NCBI GenBank assembly: GCA_012840965.1
Contig: DUVQ01000056.1
Location: 1 to 48,835 of the forward strand
DNA: 48,835 bases
Source of the DNA: Oligoflexales bacterium
GTDB taxonomy: Bacteria; Myxococcota_A; UBA9042; DTJE01
Direction: 5' to 3'
Numbering within the stretch: position 1 is the stretch's first letter; every line of letters starts with the position of its first letter. The notes below the pieces were generated by a model that saw only the letters and a program-made list of their open reading frames with translations, was not told the DNA's origin and made no database searches. This document shows, piece after piece, positions 24,416-33,035 of the stretch. The position numbers and the translations under genes are program-made.

Positions 24416-26869
24416 ATGCATTTTCGAATCACTGCAATCGCGATTGTTTTGACTCTGATGGCTTGCGGAAGCTCGGATCACAAGGATGATCTTGACGATG
24501 TTATGAATGAAGATGCCTCACCAGAAACAGCAGCAGATATCCAAACAGATTCAGATGTTGAGGTCATCGAAGATTCTTCGAACGACGATGCTGATGTGAC
24601 GCCTGGGGACGAATTGGATACGGCAGAACCTGACGCTGACGTGGATGACACTGTGCAGCCAGGGCACGACGAGCCGCCACTCGTAAGATGGGTTGACCCA
24701 TTCATCGGCACAGGAGGCGCTCTGGGGAATGTTGGCAACACGCTGCCTGGGGCCACCGCACCACTTGGGCTAGTGAAGGTAAGTCCAGATACCCGAGACA
24801 GATATGGCGCCCCGGCATTTCAGCACTGCGCCGGTTACAGGTACGAAGACGAATACATATACGCCTTCAGCCACACCCACCTGCACGGAACTGGAGTACC
24901 AGACTACGGAAACATCAGGGTTATGCCAGTGGATATCATGACCGAGGAAATGACAAGTCGCTTTGGTGCAAAGTCGACCTTCTCACATGACGACGAGGTT
25001 GCGACTGCCGGTTACTACGCTGTAACGTTGGACAATCCATCTGTTCGAGTTGAAATGACTGCCACGACCCGATGTGCACACCATCGCTACACATTTTTGG
25101 GTGAAGGCTCGACCAACACGATAATCCTGGACCCTGCCGCCACCTTGGATGATGGAATCTCACGCGGAGGTGCGGTCACTATTGACGAAGACAAGGTTGA
25201 AGGCTGGAACTGGGTGCATGGAGCGTTTTCAGGCCGCTTTGACGGTTTCCCCTTGTACTTTTCAATGCAATTTTTACAAAAACCAATCGCCTCCGGCACT
25301 TGGCTAAACAGAGTGCTAGCCCCTGGCTCAAACGAGGTTTCAACTGACGAACATAAAGCGAATTATGGAGCGTGGTTTGAATTCGATACCTCTGCGTCGC
25401 CCGTGGTGGAGTTCAAAGTCTGCCTATCAACGGTATCCATTGAGGGTTCGAAAGGTAACATGGCTGACGAAATGCCAGATTGGGACTTTGAGGGCATAAA
25501 GGCGCAAACCCAGGATGCATGGGAAAGGGAAATGGCGCTGTTTGAAACGGTTGGAGGAACAGCCGAAGAAAAGATAAACTTTTACACGGCCGTTTATCAT
25601 ACGCTCCAGATGCCAACCATATGGAACGATGTTGATGGCCAGTTCCAAGGCTTCAAAAATACAGTCGGACAAGCGGATGGGACCTACTACACCGACATGT
25701 CGTTTTGGGACACTTTCAGGACCCAGCACCCGCTGCTAACCCTAGTTTGGCCTGAACGGCAACGAGATATGATGCGTTCACTGGTTTGGATGGTTGAGAT
25801 GGGTGGCTATGTGCCAAAGTGGCCAATGGCCGCGGGGGACACAGGCAGCATGATTGGCCAGCACAGCGCCAGCGTGGCTGCGGATACATGGATAAAGGGC
25901 GTTAGGGACTTTGACATGGACAAGCTCTACCCTGCCCTGCGTGAAACGGCTGACGGCCCACTTCCGCCTGGCTCCTATGGGGGGCGAGACGGCATCGCGG
26001 CCTACCTAGAGCTCGGCTATGTGCCTGCAGATGTCCGCGACACATCAGTATCCAAGACGGTTGAATATGCATTCAATGATTATTGCATGGCGCAATTGGC
26101 CAAAGAACTTGGGCACAATGAAGACTATGACCGTTACATGGAGAGATCAGGCTATTACGTCAATGTGTGGGACTCTGAAACTGGTTTTTTCAGGGGCAGA
26201 AACGCTGATGGCTCGTGGATTGAGCGTTTTGAGCCCGAGGAGTTTAATTTCAGTGGCGGTGAATATACTGAGGGGTCGGCTTGGCAATGGCTATGGTTTG
26301 TACCACACGACGAGTCTGGATTGCGTGAGCTTTTTGGTGGTGACGCGCCGTTTTTGGAAAGGCTGAGCTTCTTCTTTGATAAGTTCGCAGAAACATTTAA
26401 TTTTGAATTACCTGGGTCGTATTATTTCCACGGTAATGAACCTGATTTACACGCCCCTTACCTGTTTATAAGAGCTGGACGACCGGATTTAACACAAAAA
26501 TGGGTTCGACACATTTTAGACACCAACTACAAGCCAACTTTTGAAGGTCTGGTCGGAAACGATGATGCTGGTACCTTGGCTGCTTGGTACGTCTTTTCGG
26601 CGATTGGACTTTATCCTTGGCCGTGCTTTCCAGGGTACTACATAACGACGCCGATTTTTGACGAAGTCACGGTACATCTTCCTGGTGGGGACCTTAAGAT
26701 AGAGGCCCAAGGCGCCTCGCAAGGGCTGCGATACATTCGGTCCGCCACTTTTAACGGCCAAGCGCTGAATGAGCTTTGGATCGAGCACGACAAGATTGTC
26801 GATGGCGGCTTATTGGTTTTAATGCTTGATGAAAATCCCCACACCCAAATTAATGATGGCCCCCAATGA
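24416..26869 (+). CDS. GH92 family alpha-mannosidase lipoprotein
   Basis: GH92 enzymes are Ca2+-dependent exo-alpha-mannosidases, mostly alpha-1,2. The 817-residue product has a lipobox LMAC (Cys17), about 75 acidic linker residues, then the family start RWVDPFIGTGG. It continues with PGATAPLGLVKVSPDT, SHTHLHGTG, YTDMSFWDTFRTQHPLL and the C-terminal GNDDAGTLAAWYVFSAIGLYP. It is complete and probably attached to the outer membrane or surface, trimming mannosides. The acidic linker resembles that of the cysteine-rich lipoprotein at 4.3-7.2 kb. The ATG has AAGGGGGA three bases upstream; the stop overlaps the next start by four bases. The preceding bEBP may control it. Confidence 0.93.
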   Translation: MHFRITAIAIVLTLMACGSSDHKDDLDDVMNEDASPETAADIQTDSDVEVIEDSSNDDADVTPGDELDTAEPDADVDDTVQPGHDEPPLVRWVDPFIGTGGALGNVGNTLPGATAPLGLVKVSPDTRDRYGAPAFQHCAGYRYEDEYIYAFSHTHLHGTGVPDYGNIRVMPVDIMTEEMTSRFGAKSTFSHDDEVATAGYYAVTLDNPSVRVEMTATTRCAHHRYTFLGEGSTNTIILDPAATLDDGISRGGAVTIDEDKVEGWNWVHGAFSGRFDGFPLYFSMQFLQKPIASGTWLNRVLAPGSNEVSTDEHKANYGAWFEFDTSASPVVEFKVCLSTVSIEGSKGNMADEMPDWDFEGIKAQTQDAWEREMALFETVGGTAEEKINFYTAVYHTLQMPTIWNDVDGQFQGFKNTVGQADGTYYTDMSFWDTFRTQHPLLTLVWPERQRDMMRSLVWMVEMGGYVPKWPMAAGDTGSMIGQHSASVAADTWIKGVRDFDMDKLYPALRETADGPLPPGSYGGRDGIAAYLELGYVPADVRDTSVSKTVEYAFNDYCMAQLAKELGHNEDYDRYMERSGYYVNVWDSETGFFRGRNADGSWIERFEPEEFNFSGGEYTEGSAWQWLWFVPHDESGLRELFGGDAPFLERLSFFFDKFAETFNFELPGSYYFHGNEPDLHAPYLFIRAGRPDLTQKWVRHILDTNYKPTFEGLVGNDDAGTLAAWYVFSAIGLYPWPCFPGYYITTPIFDEVTVHLPGGDLKIEAQGASQGLRYIRSATFNGQALNELWIEHDKIVDGGLLVLMLDENPHTQINDGPQ

Positions 26870-27675
26870 CCAAAGAACTTGCAGCTAATCTTGAAGCGGC
26901 GATTGTGCTGGCGGGTAGGTTCATAGTCACCGAGGCCGCAAGGATTGAGGTGTTGCCAGGAACGCTGCCTGGCGAAGACAATCCTCACACCAATCTTGAC
27001 CGGGAAACGGATGCACTTTTGCACCATACGCTCTTGGCCTGCTTTCCGGTGGGACGGCAACCGGCCTATCTGACGGAAGAGCTTGCTGACGACCCAATTC
27101 GCTTGGAATCCGATCAGGTTTTAATAGTTGACCCAATTGATGGCACCAGGAGCTTGATGAAAAAGCACCCTGAAGCGGCGGTAAGCGTTGCCTTGTGGCG
27201 GCGTGGAGCCGGCCTAGTTTGGGGCTGTGTACACAATCCCTTTTTACCGTTAACTGTAAGCGCTATCAAAGGCCAGGGCGTCTTGGTCAATGGCCGGCCT
27301 AGTGGAGTGTCCAACCGCAGCGACCCCAAAGAGTGCCGCTTGGTAATGTCGCGATTTGAAACGGAAACAGGCCGTCTCAAGGCTTTAGATGGAATCGCCG
27401 ATTATTACGCACAAGGCTCTATTGCCAATAAAATGGCCCACATAGCCTGCGGCTTGGCTGATGCCACCCTAACGATTAACCCCCGCTCAGAGTGGGACCT
27501 AGCCGCAGGCACCCTATTAATTACCGAGGCTGGCGGCATAGTTACGGACCAGATGGGCCAAGCATTAAGCTTCAATCAGCCGATCTTGGAAATGAATGGA
27601 TTGGTAGCAACAAACGGGCACCTTCACGAATGGGTTTTAGGCTTGGCAGAAATACTAAGGGGCGCAGGTGACTAG
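26866..27675 (+). CDS. inositol monophosphatase / CysQ-like phosphatase
   Basis: The 269-residue Mg2+-dependent phosphatase has the family metal motifs: Glu pair in LTEELADD, DPIDGTRSL, and the C-terminal SEWDLAAGTLLITEAGG. The SEWD form and the segment GSIANKMAHIACGLAD favour 3'(2'),5'-bisphosphate nucleotidase (CysQ) over inositol phosphatase, but either is possible. It would hydrolyse PAP from sulfate assimilation or a sugar/inositol phosphate. It overlaps the GH92 gene by ATGA, so translation is coupled. A 17-bp tandem duplication follows its stop. Confidence 0.85.
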   Translation: MTKELAANLEAAIVLAGRFIVTEAARIEVLPGTLPGEDNPHTNLDRETDALLHHTLLACFPVGRQPAYLTEELADDPIRLESDQVLIVDPIDGTRSLMKKHPEAAVSVALWRRGAGLVWGCVHNPFLPLTVSAIKGQGVLVNGRPSGVSNRSDPKECRLVMSRFETETGRLKALDGIADYYAQGSIANKMAHIACGLADATLTINPRSEWDLAAGTLLITEAGGIVTDQMGQALSFNQPILEMNGLVATNGHLHEWVLGLAEILRGAGD

Positions 27676-27705
27676 GGGGAACGGATAACTGAGGGGAACG
27701 GATTT
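27672..27705. repeat. 17-bp tandem duplication at convergent gene ends
   Basis: Units 27672-27688 and 27689-27705 share GGGGAACGGAT and differ at four to five positions. The first contains the TAG of the CysQ-like gene and the second reaches the TAA of ftsB. The situation parallels the duplication at 21792-21839. Confidence 0.55.
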
Positions 27706-27998
27706 TATTCAGGAAGGATGACTAGGATTTCGCCCTCACGGACGTAGCCCAACACTTCACGCACTGTCTTTTCGACAGACGACAAATCCCCCGAGGCCTT
27801 TGAAATCGCGACCTTACGGACCAACTCATCGTTTTCCCGCGCCATCTGGGCATTAATCTGACTCAACGTATCATATTCGCGCTCAAGCTCGTCATACAGG
27901 CTAATCTGTGATGATCGCAGATCGGACACCAACAACAGCGCAATAAGCGTTGCAGCCACCAATCCAAAGACAATCTGTGCGGTACGTCTCGCCACCAT
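27705..27998 (-). CDS. ftsB: FtsB/DivIC septum formation initiator family protein
   Basis: The 97-residue bitopic protein has one membrane helix (~8-26), a periplasmic coiled coil (~30-70) and the family end VEKTVREVLGYVREGEILVI. FtsB forms the FtsQLB complex that activates septal peptidoglycan synthesis. The ATG at 27998 is preceded only by a weak ribosome site. In many genomes ftsB follows eno; here the upstream neighbour is instead the large accessory block, which may have inserted between them. Confidence 0.88.
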   Translation of the reverse strand: MVARRTAQIVFGLVAATLIALLLVSDLRSSQISLYDELEREYDTLSQINAQMARENDELVRKVAISKASGDLSSVEKTVREVLGYVREGEILVILPE

Positions 27999-28132
27999 AG
28001 CAGAGCCTATTTATCACCGCAAATCCGGACTCGTCAAGTATTTTTTGGCGAATGGTGCATTTCTTTGTGGCCAAACCTAAAGTTTTAATATCTTAGCCAG
28101 CCAGCTTTTCCCATCTGGCCAAGGCCCCTCGC

Positions 28133-30979
28133 TCAACGCGACGAAGCCTTAGGCCAATGGGCCTTAACGAAGTCAGCGGGGGACTCTGGCCGCAATTCGG
28201 AAAGCACTTCCTTCAAAAGGTCAAGAGTTTCGTTGGGTGGGCTTTTTGGTCCGATAAGGCGGGCTAAGAACCCGTCCTTCTGATTCACAGCGCTCTCAAC
28301 ATCTTCGCGCTTGATCCTCTCAGCATGGGCAACGCTAAGAATCCATTGCGCAACAGCGGTAAGCAAGGGTTTGGAGGACGCCTTCTTCCCAAAAGCCAGC
28401 AACTTACGAGCGGCGGTTAGATCATGACGCATTTGCATTCCCACCCTATTCGTTTTGGCAGGGCCGAGCGCCGCGTTTACGTCCTTGAAGCCGATACGAT
28501 CAATTGAGCTGAGATTACGGGGAATAGGGAAGTCCTTTAGGATAAGCTTGACCAACGTCACCCTACTTACATGGTGAAGTGCTTCTTTCTCATCACTACT
28601 GCACTTGCCCGCGTTACCCATAACCCAGCGCCACCCCTCTTCCCGCTCCCAGCCACGCGCTGCAATACGATGCACCCAAAACGCTCTTTCCTTAGGGTTA
28701 TCATGGACTACATCAAGCAGGGCCGCCATCTCATTTCGATTAAGCGACATTGTCCGCCCTGATGACCGTGTTTCCATATTTACAGCGATGACAAGTGAAA
28801 GACGCTGCTTTTCGGAAAGTTTGACGGACTCACGCCACTCCCTTTGTATGTAAAGATTCAAGGTAGCTCCAAGATCTTTTGCGTTGCTAGGTTGCCCTCG
28901 CGTTGCTTTGTACCATTCCTGGAGGGATGTGAGAATGACTTCACGGTTATGACCTTCGAAGTCGAAGAAGTGCTGGACAAGTTTCTTCGCAACCTCCTCG
29001 GACTCATCCGAGCTCGACTTCTTCAGCCAATCCCTGCCTATCGCGGCAAAATCGCCAGATTGCCCCCTAGGGGGATAACCAAACGCCACCGTCGCGTAAG
29101 GGTCTCCAACAAGAGGAGCAAGCCGTTTAGCTACTACATCGGCTGCTGGATCGGAGCTCAAGAGGCCCCACTGGCCCAGAAGAAGCTTGGTCATAAACGG
29201 GCCTATCGACAAGCGTTCGTTCTGCGCAAGTTCGCTCAAGAGGGCACGCGCCAAAACATCCAATGAAGCGCTTCCAAGAGCACGCGGTTCATCATTCATA
29301 ATCTCTCGCCCGAGGGGGCACCAAACGCGATGACGCTCAGCAGCTACTTCTGCCAAATGTAGAGCCAGCCACACGCTCCTATTCGCGACCCTATTAACCA
29401 GATGTTCCAATGTATTCACATCATTCTGCGTCACATTCCCCATGAAGGCTTCCAGCGCCTTTAGGTCGACGGATTGCCATTCCAACAGGTTGAAAACCAT
29501 CTTCGTGACCGCCTCTTCTTGAAGAGACTCCAAAAGGGTCATGTGATTTCCAGTCCTGTTAGCAAAGAAATCGGCGAGTCCAAGCCAGACAAGACGTGGC
29601 ACAACAGAATTAACCCAGACTCTTACCCAGTCGGCAGCTTGGCTACGAGAACAAACCAGCGGCACCCAAGGCATCCCACTATCCGCCCGATTGAGCGCCT
29701 CGTTGAGGCGGATAAGAAGCGCATCACGAACCTGCGGTGAAAGCTCAACCGAAGCGACTTGCGATAGCATCTCAGGGGCGTCTATGGGATTAGCGCCAAA
29801 GAGCATTGCTAGAGCCTTGCGAAAGTCCACTTCCCGGCCCGTACCGTTCTTAATGAACTGGCTCCACTCTTCCTTCCAGGCGGCTGTTGAGGCCAAAAGG
29901 TCCACCACGTCACGAGATGACGTTGTCGCAACCCGATCCGCCAGTTCGGCTAGTACACTACCGCGAAGGTACTCGTAGTCAAGACGGACTCGAACGGGTC
30001 TGCCCTTATCAAGAAGATCGAGTAGGTCACGAAATCGCTCCCACTCCTTAATCACTTCAACAACCTTCTTCGCAGCATTGCCCCACGGCACTTCCGGCTT
30101 GATCGCATCAAACGAAGCCAACTCGGGAAGATGGTTGGCTATAGCCTTGGCAAGGTCAGCTCGGGTACGACAAGTACCAGAGATACTCTTCAACCATTCT
30201 AGGTACTTGTCCCCGATGGATAGGTCGTATTCGCGCTCGTTCTTGCACTCCCCCCCAACAATCCGTAACCCCCCGCGGGCTATCATCCCGCTTGCAAAGG
30301 CCATGGTTCCGTCCATGGTCATCATGCCAGCCCCGAACGGTACTCGCCACGCAAGCGTCCTAGGCATAGCAGCGAAACACAATATGGCCAACTCCACGAA
30401 CTCTTCCGGTGTTGTCTGCCAGTCCTGAATGCTGATCGGAACGCCTGATATCACGCTACGAAGAATAGTGCTGACCTTGGTAAGCCAGTCTACCGGAAGC
30501 TCACGATCAGGTACGTCGAGAGCTACCTCAAGGGGTGCCAAATCCGTGTCGTGAGACATCAGTGGTTCAGCATGAAGTTGTGCTGCGACCTCGGACAGCA
30601 CAGCGGGGTCGTAGTCCGGTGCCGGACATGCGATGTAGTGCGCCTCAGTGTACAGCCGTCCATCGATGCCATCTCCCGCTTCCGAGCGCTCGCGCTGCCT
30701 AACTATGATGACCCACGGCACGCCATCAGCAACTCCAATGGCGGTCGCAAAACCGCCCGAGCTTGCCCAAGGGCATTTCTCCCAAATCGTCCAACTCCGC
30801 TCTCCAAGACCCAGCTTTGATGGATGACAAAACTTGGTCAATTCCTGTGGAAAGTTCCTACTGCTACCTGTACAGCGGTGCTCGGCGCCTAGAAGGATCG
30901 GGCCGCCAACCGACTGCACCAATTTCCCGTACTGGAACCGTTGCCAGCGCATGATTCTGGGCTCCCTGCTCTCCATCAT
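28133..30979 (-). CDS. GAP1-like protein (GTPase-associated protein 1), 948 aa
   Basis: The N-terminal ~220 residues show the pattern I associate with GAP1-N domains: GRLYTEAHYIACPAPDYDP (~107-125), then a helix and SGVPISIQDW (~178-187), then a helix ending in MPRTLAWRVPFGAG (~205-218). The rest is long and mostly helical with no enzyme motif, as in GAP1 middle and C-terminal regions. In GAP1 systems this protein is a predicted scaffold or sensor for adjacent GTPases; no activity is known. The same N-terminal pattern occurs in the 842-residue protein of this operon. The ATG at 30979 (or 30976) follows AGAGG; upstream TTG at 31021 has no ribosome site. It is the last gene of the block. Confidence 0.7.
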   Translation of the reverse strand: MMESREPRIMRWQRFQYGKLVQSVGGPILLGAEHRCTGSSRNFPQELTKFCHPSKLGLGERSWTIWEKCPWASSGGFATAIGVADGVPWVIIVRQRERSEAGDGIDGRLYTEAHYIACPAPDYDPAVLSEVAAQLHAEPLMSHDTDLAPLEVALDVPDRELPVDWLTKVSTILRSVISGVPISIQDWQTTPEEFVELAILCFAAMPRTLAWRVPFGAGMMTMDGTMAFASGMIARGGLRIVGGECKNEREYDLSIGDKYLEWLKSISGTCRTRADLAKAIANHLPELASFDAIKPEVPWGNAAKKVVEVIKEWERFRDLLDLLDKGRPVRVRLDYEYLRGSVLAELADRVATTSSRDVVDLLASTAAWKEEWSQFIKNGTGREVDFRKALAMLFGANPIDAPEMLSQVASVELSPQVRDALLIRLNEALNRADSGMPWVPLVCSRSQAADWVRVWVNSVVPRLVWLGLADFFANRTGNHMTLLESLQEEAVTKMVFNLLEWQSVDLKALEAFMGNVTQNDVNTLEHLVNRVANRSVWLALHLAEVAAERHRVWCPLGREIMNDEPRALGSASLDVLARALLSELAQNERLSIGPFMTKLLLGQWGLLSSDPAADVVAKRLAPLVGDPYATVAFGYPPRGQSGDFAAIGRDWLKKSSSDESEEVAKKLVQHFFDFEGHNREVILTSLQEWYKATRGQPSNAKDLGATLNLYIQREWRESVKLSEKQRLSLVIAVNMETRSSGRTMSLNRNEMAALLDVVHDNPKERAFWVHRIAARGWEREEGWRWVMGNAGKCSSDEKEALHHVSRVTLVKLILKDFPIPRNLSSIDRIGFKDVNAALGPAKTNRVGMQMRHDLTAARKLLAFGKKASSKPLLTAVAQWILSVAHAERIKREDVESAVNQKDGFLARLIGPKSPPNETLDLLKEVLSELRPESPADFVKAHWPKASSR

Positions 30980-30986
30980 AATCCTC

Positions 30987-31226
30987 TCATGACCGCTTGA
31001 GGAGACGAACAATCGAAGCAAGTATGGTCACGACCACCAGAACTGGATAAACGGCCCAGTACACTGACCACACAAGTACTAGGCAGATCGTCGCCAGCGG
31101 TACACCGACCCAAGGATGGTTACCAGCAAAACGTGCCATACCATGCTGGATCAGATGGACCTCATAGTTGAGGAACCGAAGTGCCCGGCAAGAATGGTCC
31201 CAAAGTGTCAAAGTTCTCGTACTCAT
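30987..31226 (-). CDS. small membrane protein
   Basis: The 79-residue product has a polar, His/Arg-containing N-terminal half and a hydrophobic segment from ~40 to 75 that could form one long or two short membrane helices, ending in RLLKRS. I do not recognise it. The ATG at 31226 lies three bases past the stop of the larger membrane protein gene, and its own stop is seven bases before the GAP1-like gene, so it belongs to the operon. It may act with the 278-residue membrane protein. Confidence 0.65.
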   Translation of the reverse strand: MSTRTLTLWDHSCRALRFLNYEVHLIQHGMARFAGNHPWVGVPLATICLVLVWSVYWAVYPVLVVVTILASIVRLLKRS

Positions 31227-31228
31227 GT

Positions 31229-32065
31229 TTAAAACACCACTCGAAAAATAACGATGCTCCACGCCAAGAAAACGTACACAACAATGGGCAGCAGCATAGG
31301 CTGCGCGAACATTGGCACCTCATCAGGCACCGGAGCCGCCGCCATTGGTAGGTACGGTCGCAAACTAATCTGCCTCATCAAGCGCTGGCGGATCCACCGA
31401 ACGACCAGTGCTGCTACCAGGGCGGCAGTTAACCCCAGAACGATAGTCAAAAGTAAAGAAACTATAAACCCATGGTCCAGGTCGGGTTCCGCAGCGCGAA
31501 TTGCGCTAGCAATGAATGGCCAGCTTGGCAAATTGCTTCCTAGATCCTTGACCCAGTTCGGGAAACTACAGTTCCAAGGACTCATGAAGGCATCGCCAAT
31601 AATTTTACCAAGGATGGACATCACTACAAAGTATACCGCAATCCCGCCCACCCCCCCCACTAGACTGGCTACTAGTCCACCCCAGATCAACAGCTGCACA
31701 ATCCAGGCAAACAATAAGAAAACTAGCCATAGCACCCATGAAGACGTAACAATTGCCGCAGAGACCGCAAATACCACAGCATAGACGAGAAGGAAAAGGG
31801 CCGGGAGCAATGATACAGCGAGAACTACCACCTGGGTCAGCTCCGTATTGACGGCGAGTTCCCCAGCCATACTGGTACGCGCTCGAATCGCCAAGCCAAG
31901 AAAACCGCCCAGAATCGCAAACGCAACGACGCCCGGCACGTACACCCCAACCTGGGAGTACCCACCGGTTAGGAAATATTCTAGGAGGAACCAAATAATC
32001 CCCATACCAAGAGCAACGATACTGGCAATCCGCAATACGCGATGATCGAAAGGTTTAAGAGCCAT
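31229..32065 (-). CDS. multi-pass membrane protein of the GTPase operon
   Basis: The 278-residue product has about seven hydrophobic segments, two of them within a Gly/Val-rich stretch in the middle (GGLVASLVGGVGGIAVYF). A short loop contains SPWNCSFPNW. The family is unknown. In defence operons such proteins are often membrane effectors or anchors for the GTPases; this is context only. The ATG at 32065 is favoured because AGAGGT lies nine bases upstream; the frame could be extended to a TTG at 32122. A 114-bp gap with a small hairpin separates it from the GTPase upstream. Confidence 0.72.
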   Translation of the reverse strand: MALKPFDHRVLRIASIVALGMGIIWFLLEYFLTGGYSQVGVYVPGVVAFAILGGFLGLAIRARTSMAGELAVNTELTQVVVLAVSLLPALFLLVYAVVFAVSAAIVTSSWVLWLVFLLFAWIVQLLIWGGLVASLVGGVGGIAVYFVVMSILGKIIGDAFMSPWNCSFPNWVKDLGSNLPSWPFIASAIRAAEPDLDHGFIVSLLLTIVLGLTAALVAALVVRWIRQRLMRQISLRPYLPMAAAPVPDEVPMFAQPMLLPIVVYVFLAWSIVIFRVVF

Positions 32066-32155
32066 AGCTAAGCAACCTCTAACTGCTCGCCGCAGGCTAA
32101 CTCCGACCAACCCGGTGGTCAAGTAGCATTAATACGAGCTTCCATCAGACATTCT

Positions 32156-32174
32156 GCTCCAATAAAACTGGAGC
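32156..32174 (-). other. intercistronic hairpin
   Basis: GCTCCA (32156-32161) and TGGAGC (32169-32174) form a six-pair stem with a seven-base loop just after the stop of the downstream GTPase gene, in the largest gap of the 3' half of the operon. No T-tract follows on the minus strand, so it is more likely a processing or attenuation element than a terminator. Confidence 0.3.
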
Positions 32175-32179
32175 TCCCA

Positions 32180-33022
32180 CTAATAAGCCTCCCGCCAGCA
32201 GACTCCCCGAGCCAAGAACTCAAGCGGCTCGAAGACCCGATAGGGACACCACTCATCCAGGAACGATGCACCATTCAAACGAAGACGCCAACCCAGGGCA
32301 GTACTCTCGATCGGTACCTCACCTGTGTTTAGGTCGAAACCAAACGCCGAGACTAGAGAATACCAGTCTCCACCGGGAGGAACTAACGCCCGCACCTCCC
32401 GAACAAAATCGGAGCCACAGAGGTCCCGAACCTGTTCAGCGGCTTTTAGCCCCTCGATCACCCCAAGAGCTGCCGACCCATGCTGTAAAACCAGCAACTC
32501 CGACATAGTCAATACGACCGCCACACGCTGAAACGGATACGCCCCAACTCCATACGAGCGAAGCCCCATGGATGTACTGACGAGATGTTGCAGCCTTGAT
32601 CCGAGATCCTCGGGGCGAACAGACGAATCTGCTGGGATAACAATCAGTAAGGCGTCAGCGCCCGCGACTGATCGCTGCACCTCAATGGGGATACTGCAAT
32701 CAGGTGGTGGCATAGTATCTCCACCAGGCATATCGACCATACGAAGGCGCAACTGGTCCTTTCCCAATCCTCCCAACAACGAGCCTGGGAGATCAGCCCA
32801 GAGCTCAAACTCCGTCACCTCAGTGGTCGCTAGAGGTGCTCCTCCCCTGAGAATCTCTACCGCATCTTTACTCAGCCTCATGGCTGCCGGACTCTCCGGG
32901 TCAGGACGCACCCTGATTGGGCGTGCTACAATGCGTGGAGCCAATGCAGCACGCAATAAACAAGCAAGATATACGGTCTTACCAGCTTTAGTTGGACCTA
33001 CAATTGCAACCTGCATGTTCAT
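32180..33022 (-). CDS. P-loop GTPase, second of an adjacent pair
   Basis: The 280-residue product has a G1 loop GPTKAGKT (9-16) and a G3 motif DMPGG (97-101). The expected G4 NKxD position reads LTMSE (171-175), which is degenerate. With the next gene it forms a side-by-side GTPase pair like the DO-GTPase1/2 (double-GTPase) families attached to GAP1 systems; this assignment is from memory. Lack of a proper G4 suggests weak guanine specificity or a pseudo-GTPase partner. The start is one of GTG 33031, ATG 33022 or ATG 33016; ATG 33022 best fits the AGGTGG site. It follows the first GTPase after 13 bases. Confidence 0.78.
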   Translation of the reverse strand: MNMQVAIVGPTKAGKTVYLACLLRAALAPRIVARPIRVRPDPESPAAMRLSKDAVEILRGGAPLATTEVTEFELWADLPGSLLGGLGKDQLRLRMVDMPGGDTMPPPDCSIPIEVQRSVAGADALLIVIPADSSVRPEDLGSRLQHLVSTSMGLRSYGVGAYPFQRVAVVLTMSELLVLQHGSAALGVIEGLKAAEQVRDLCGSDFVREVRALVPPGGDWYSLVSAFGFDLNTGEVPIESTALGWRLRLNGASFLDEWCPYRVFEPLEFLARGVCWREAY

Positions 33023-33035
33023 ACCACCCACCTGT

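Noticed and set aside
28093-28200. Short open frame overlapping the end of the GAP1-like gene, possible remnant of an interrupted gene at the block border
   Set aside because: Only about 35 codons with no recognisable family; likely chance.
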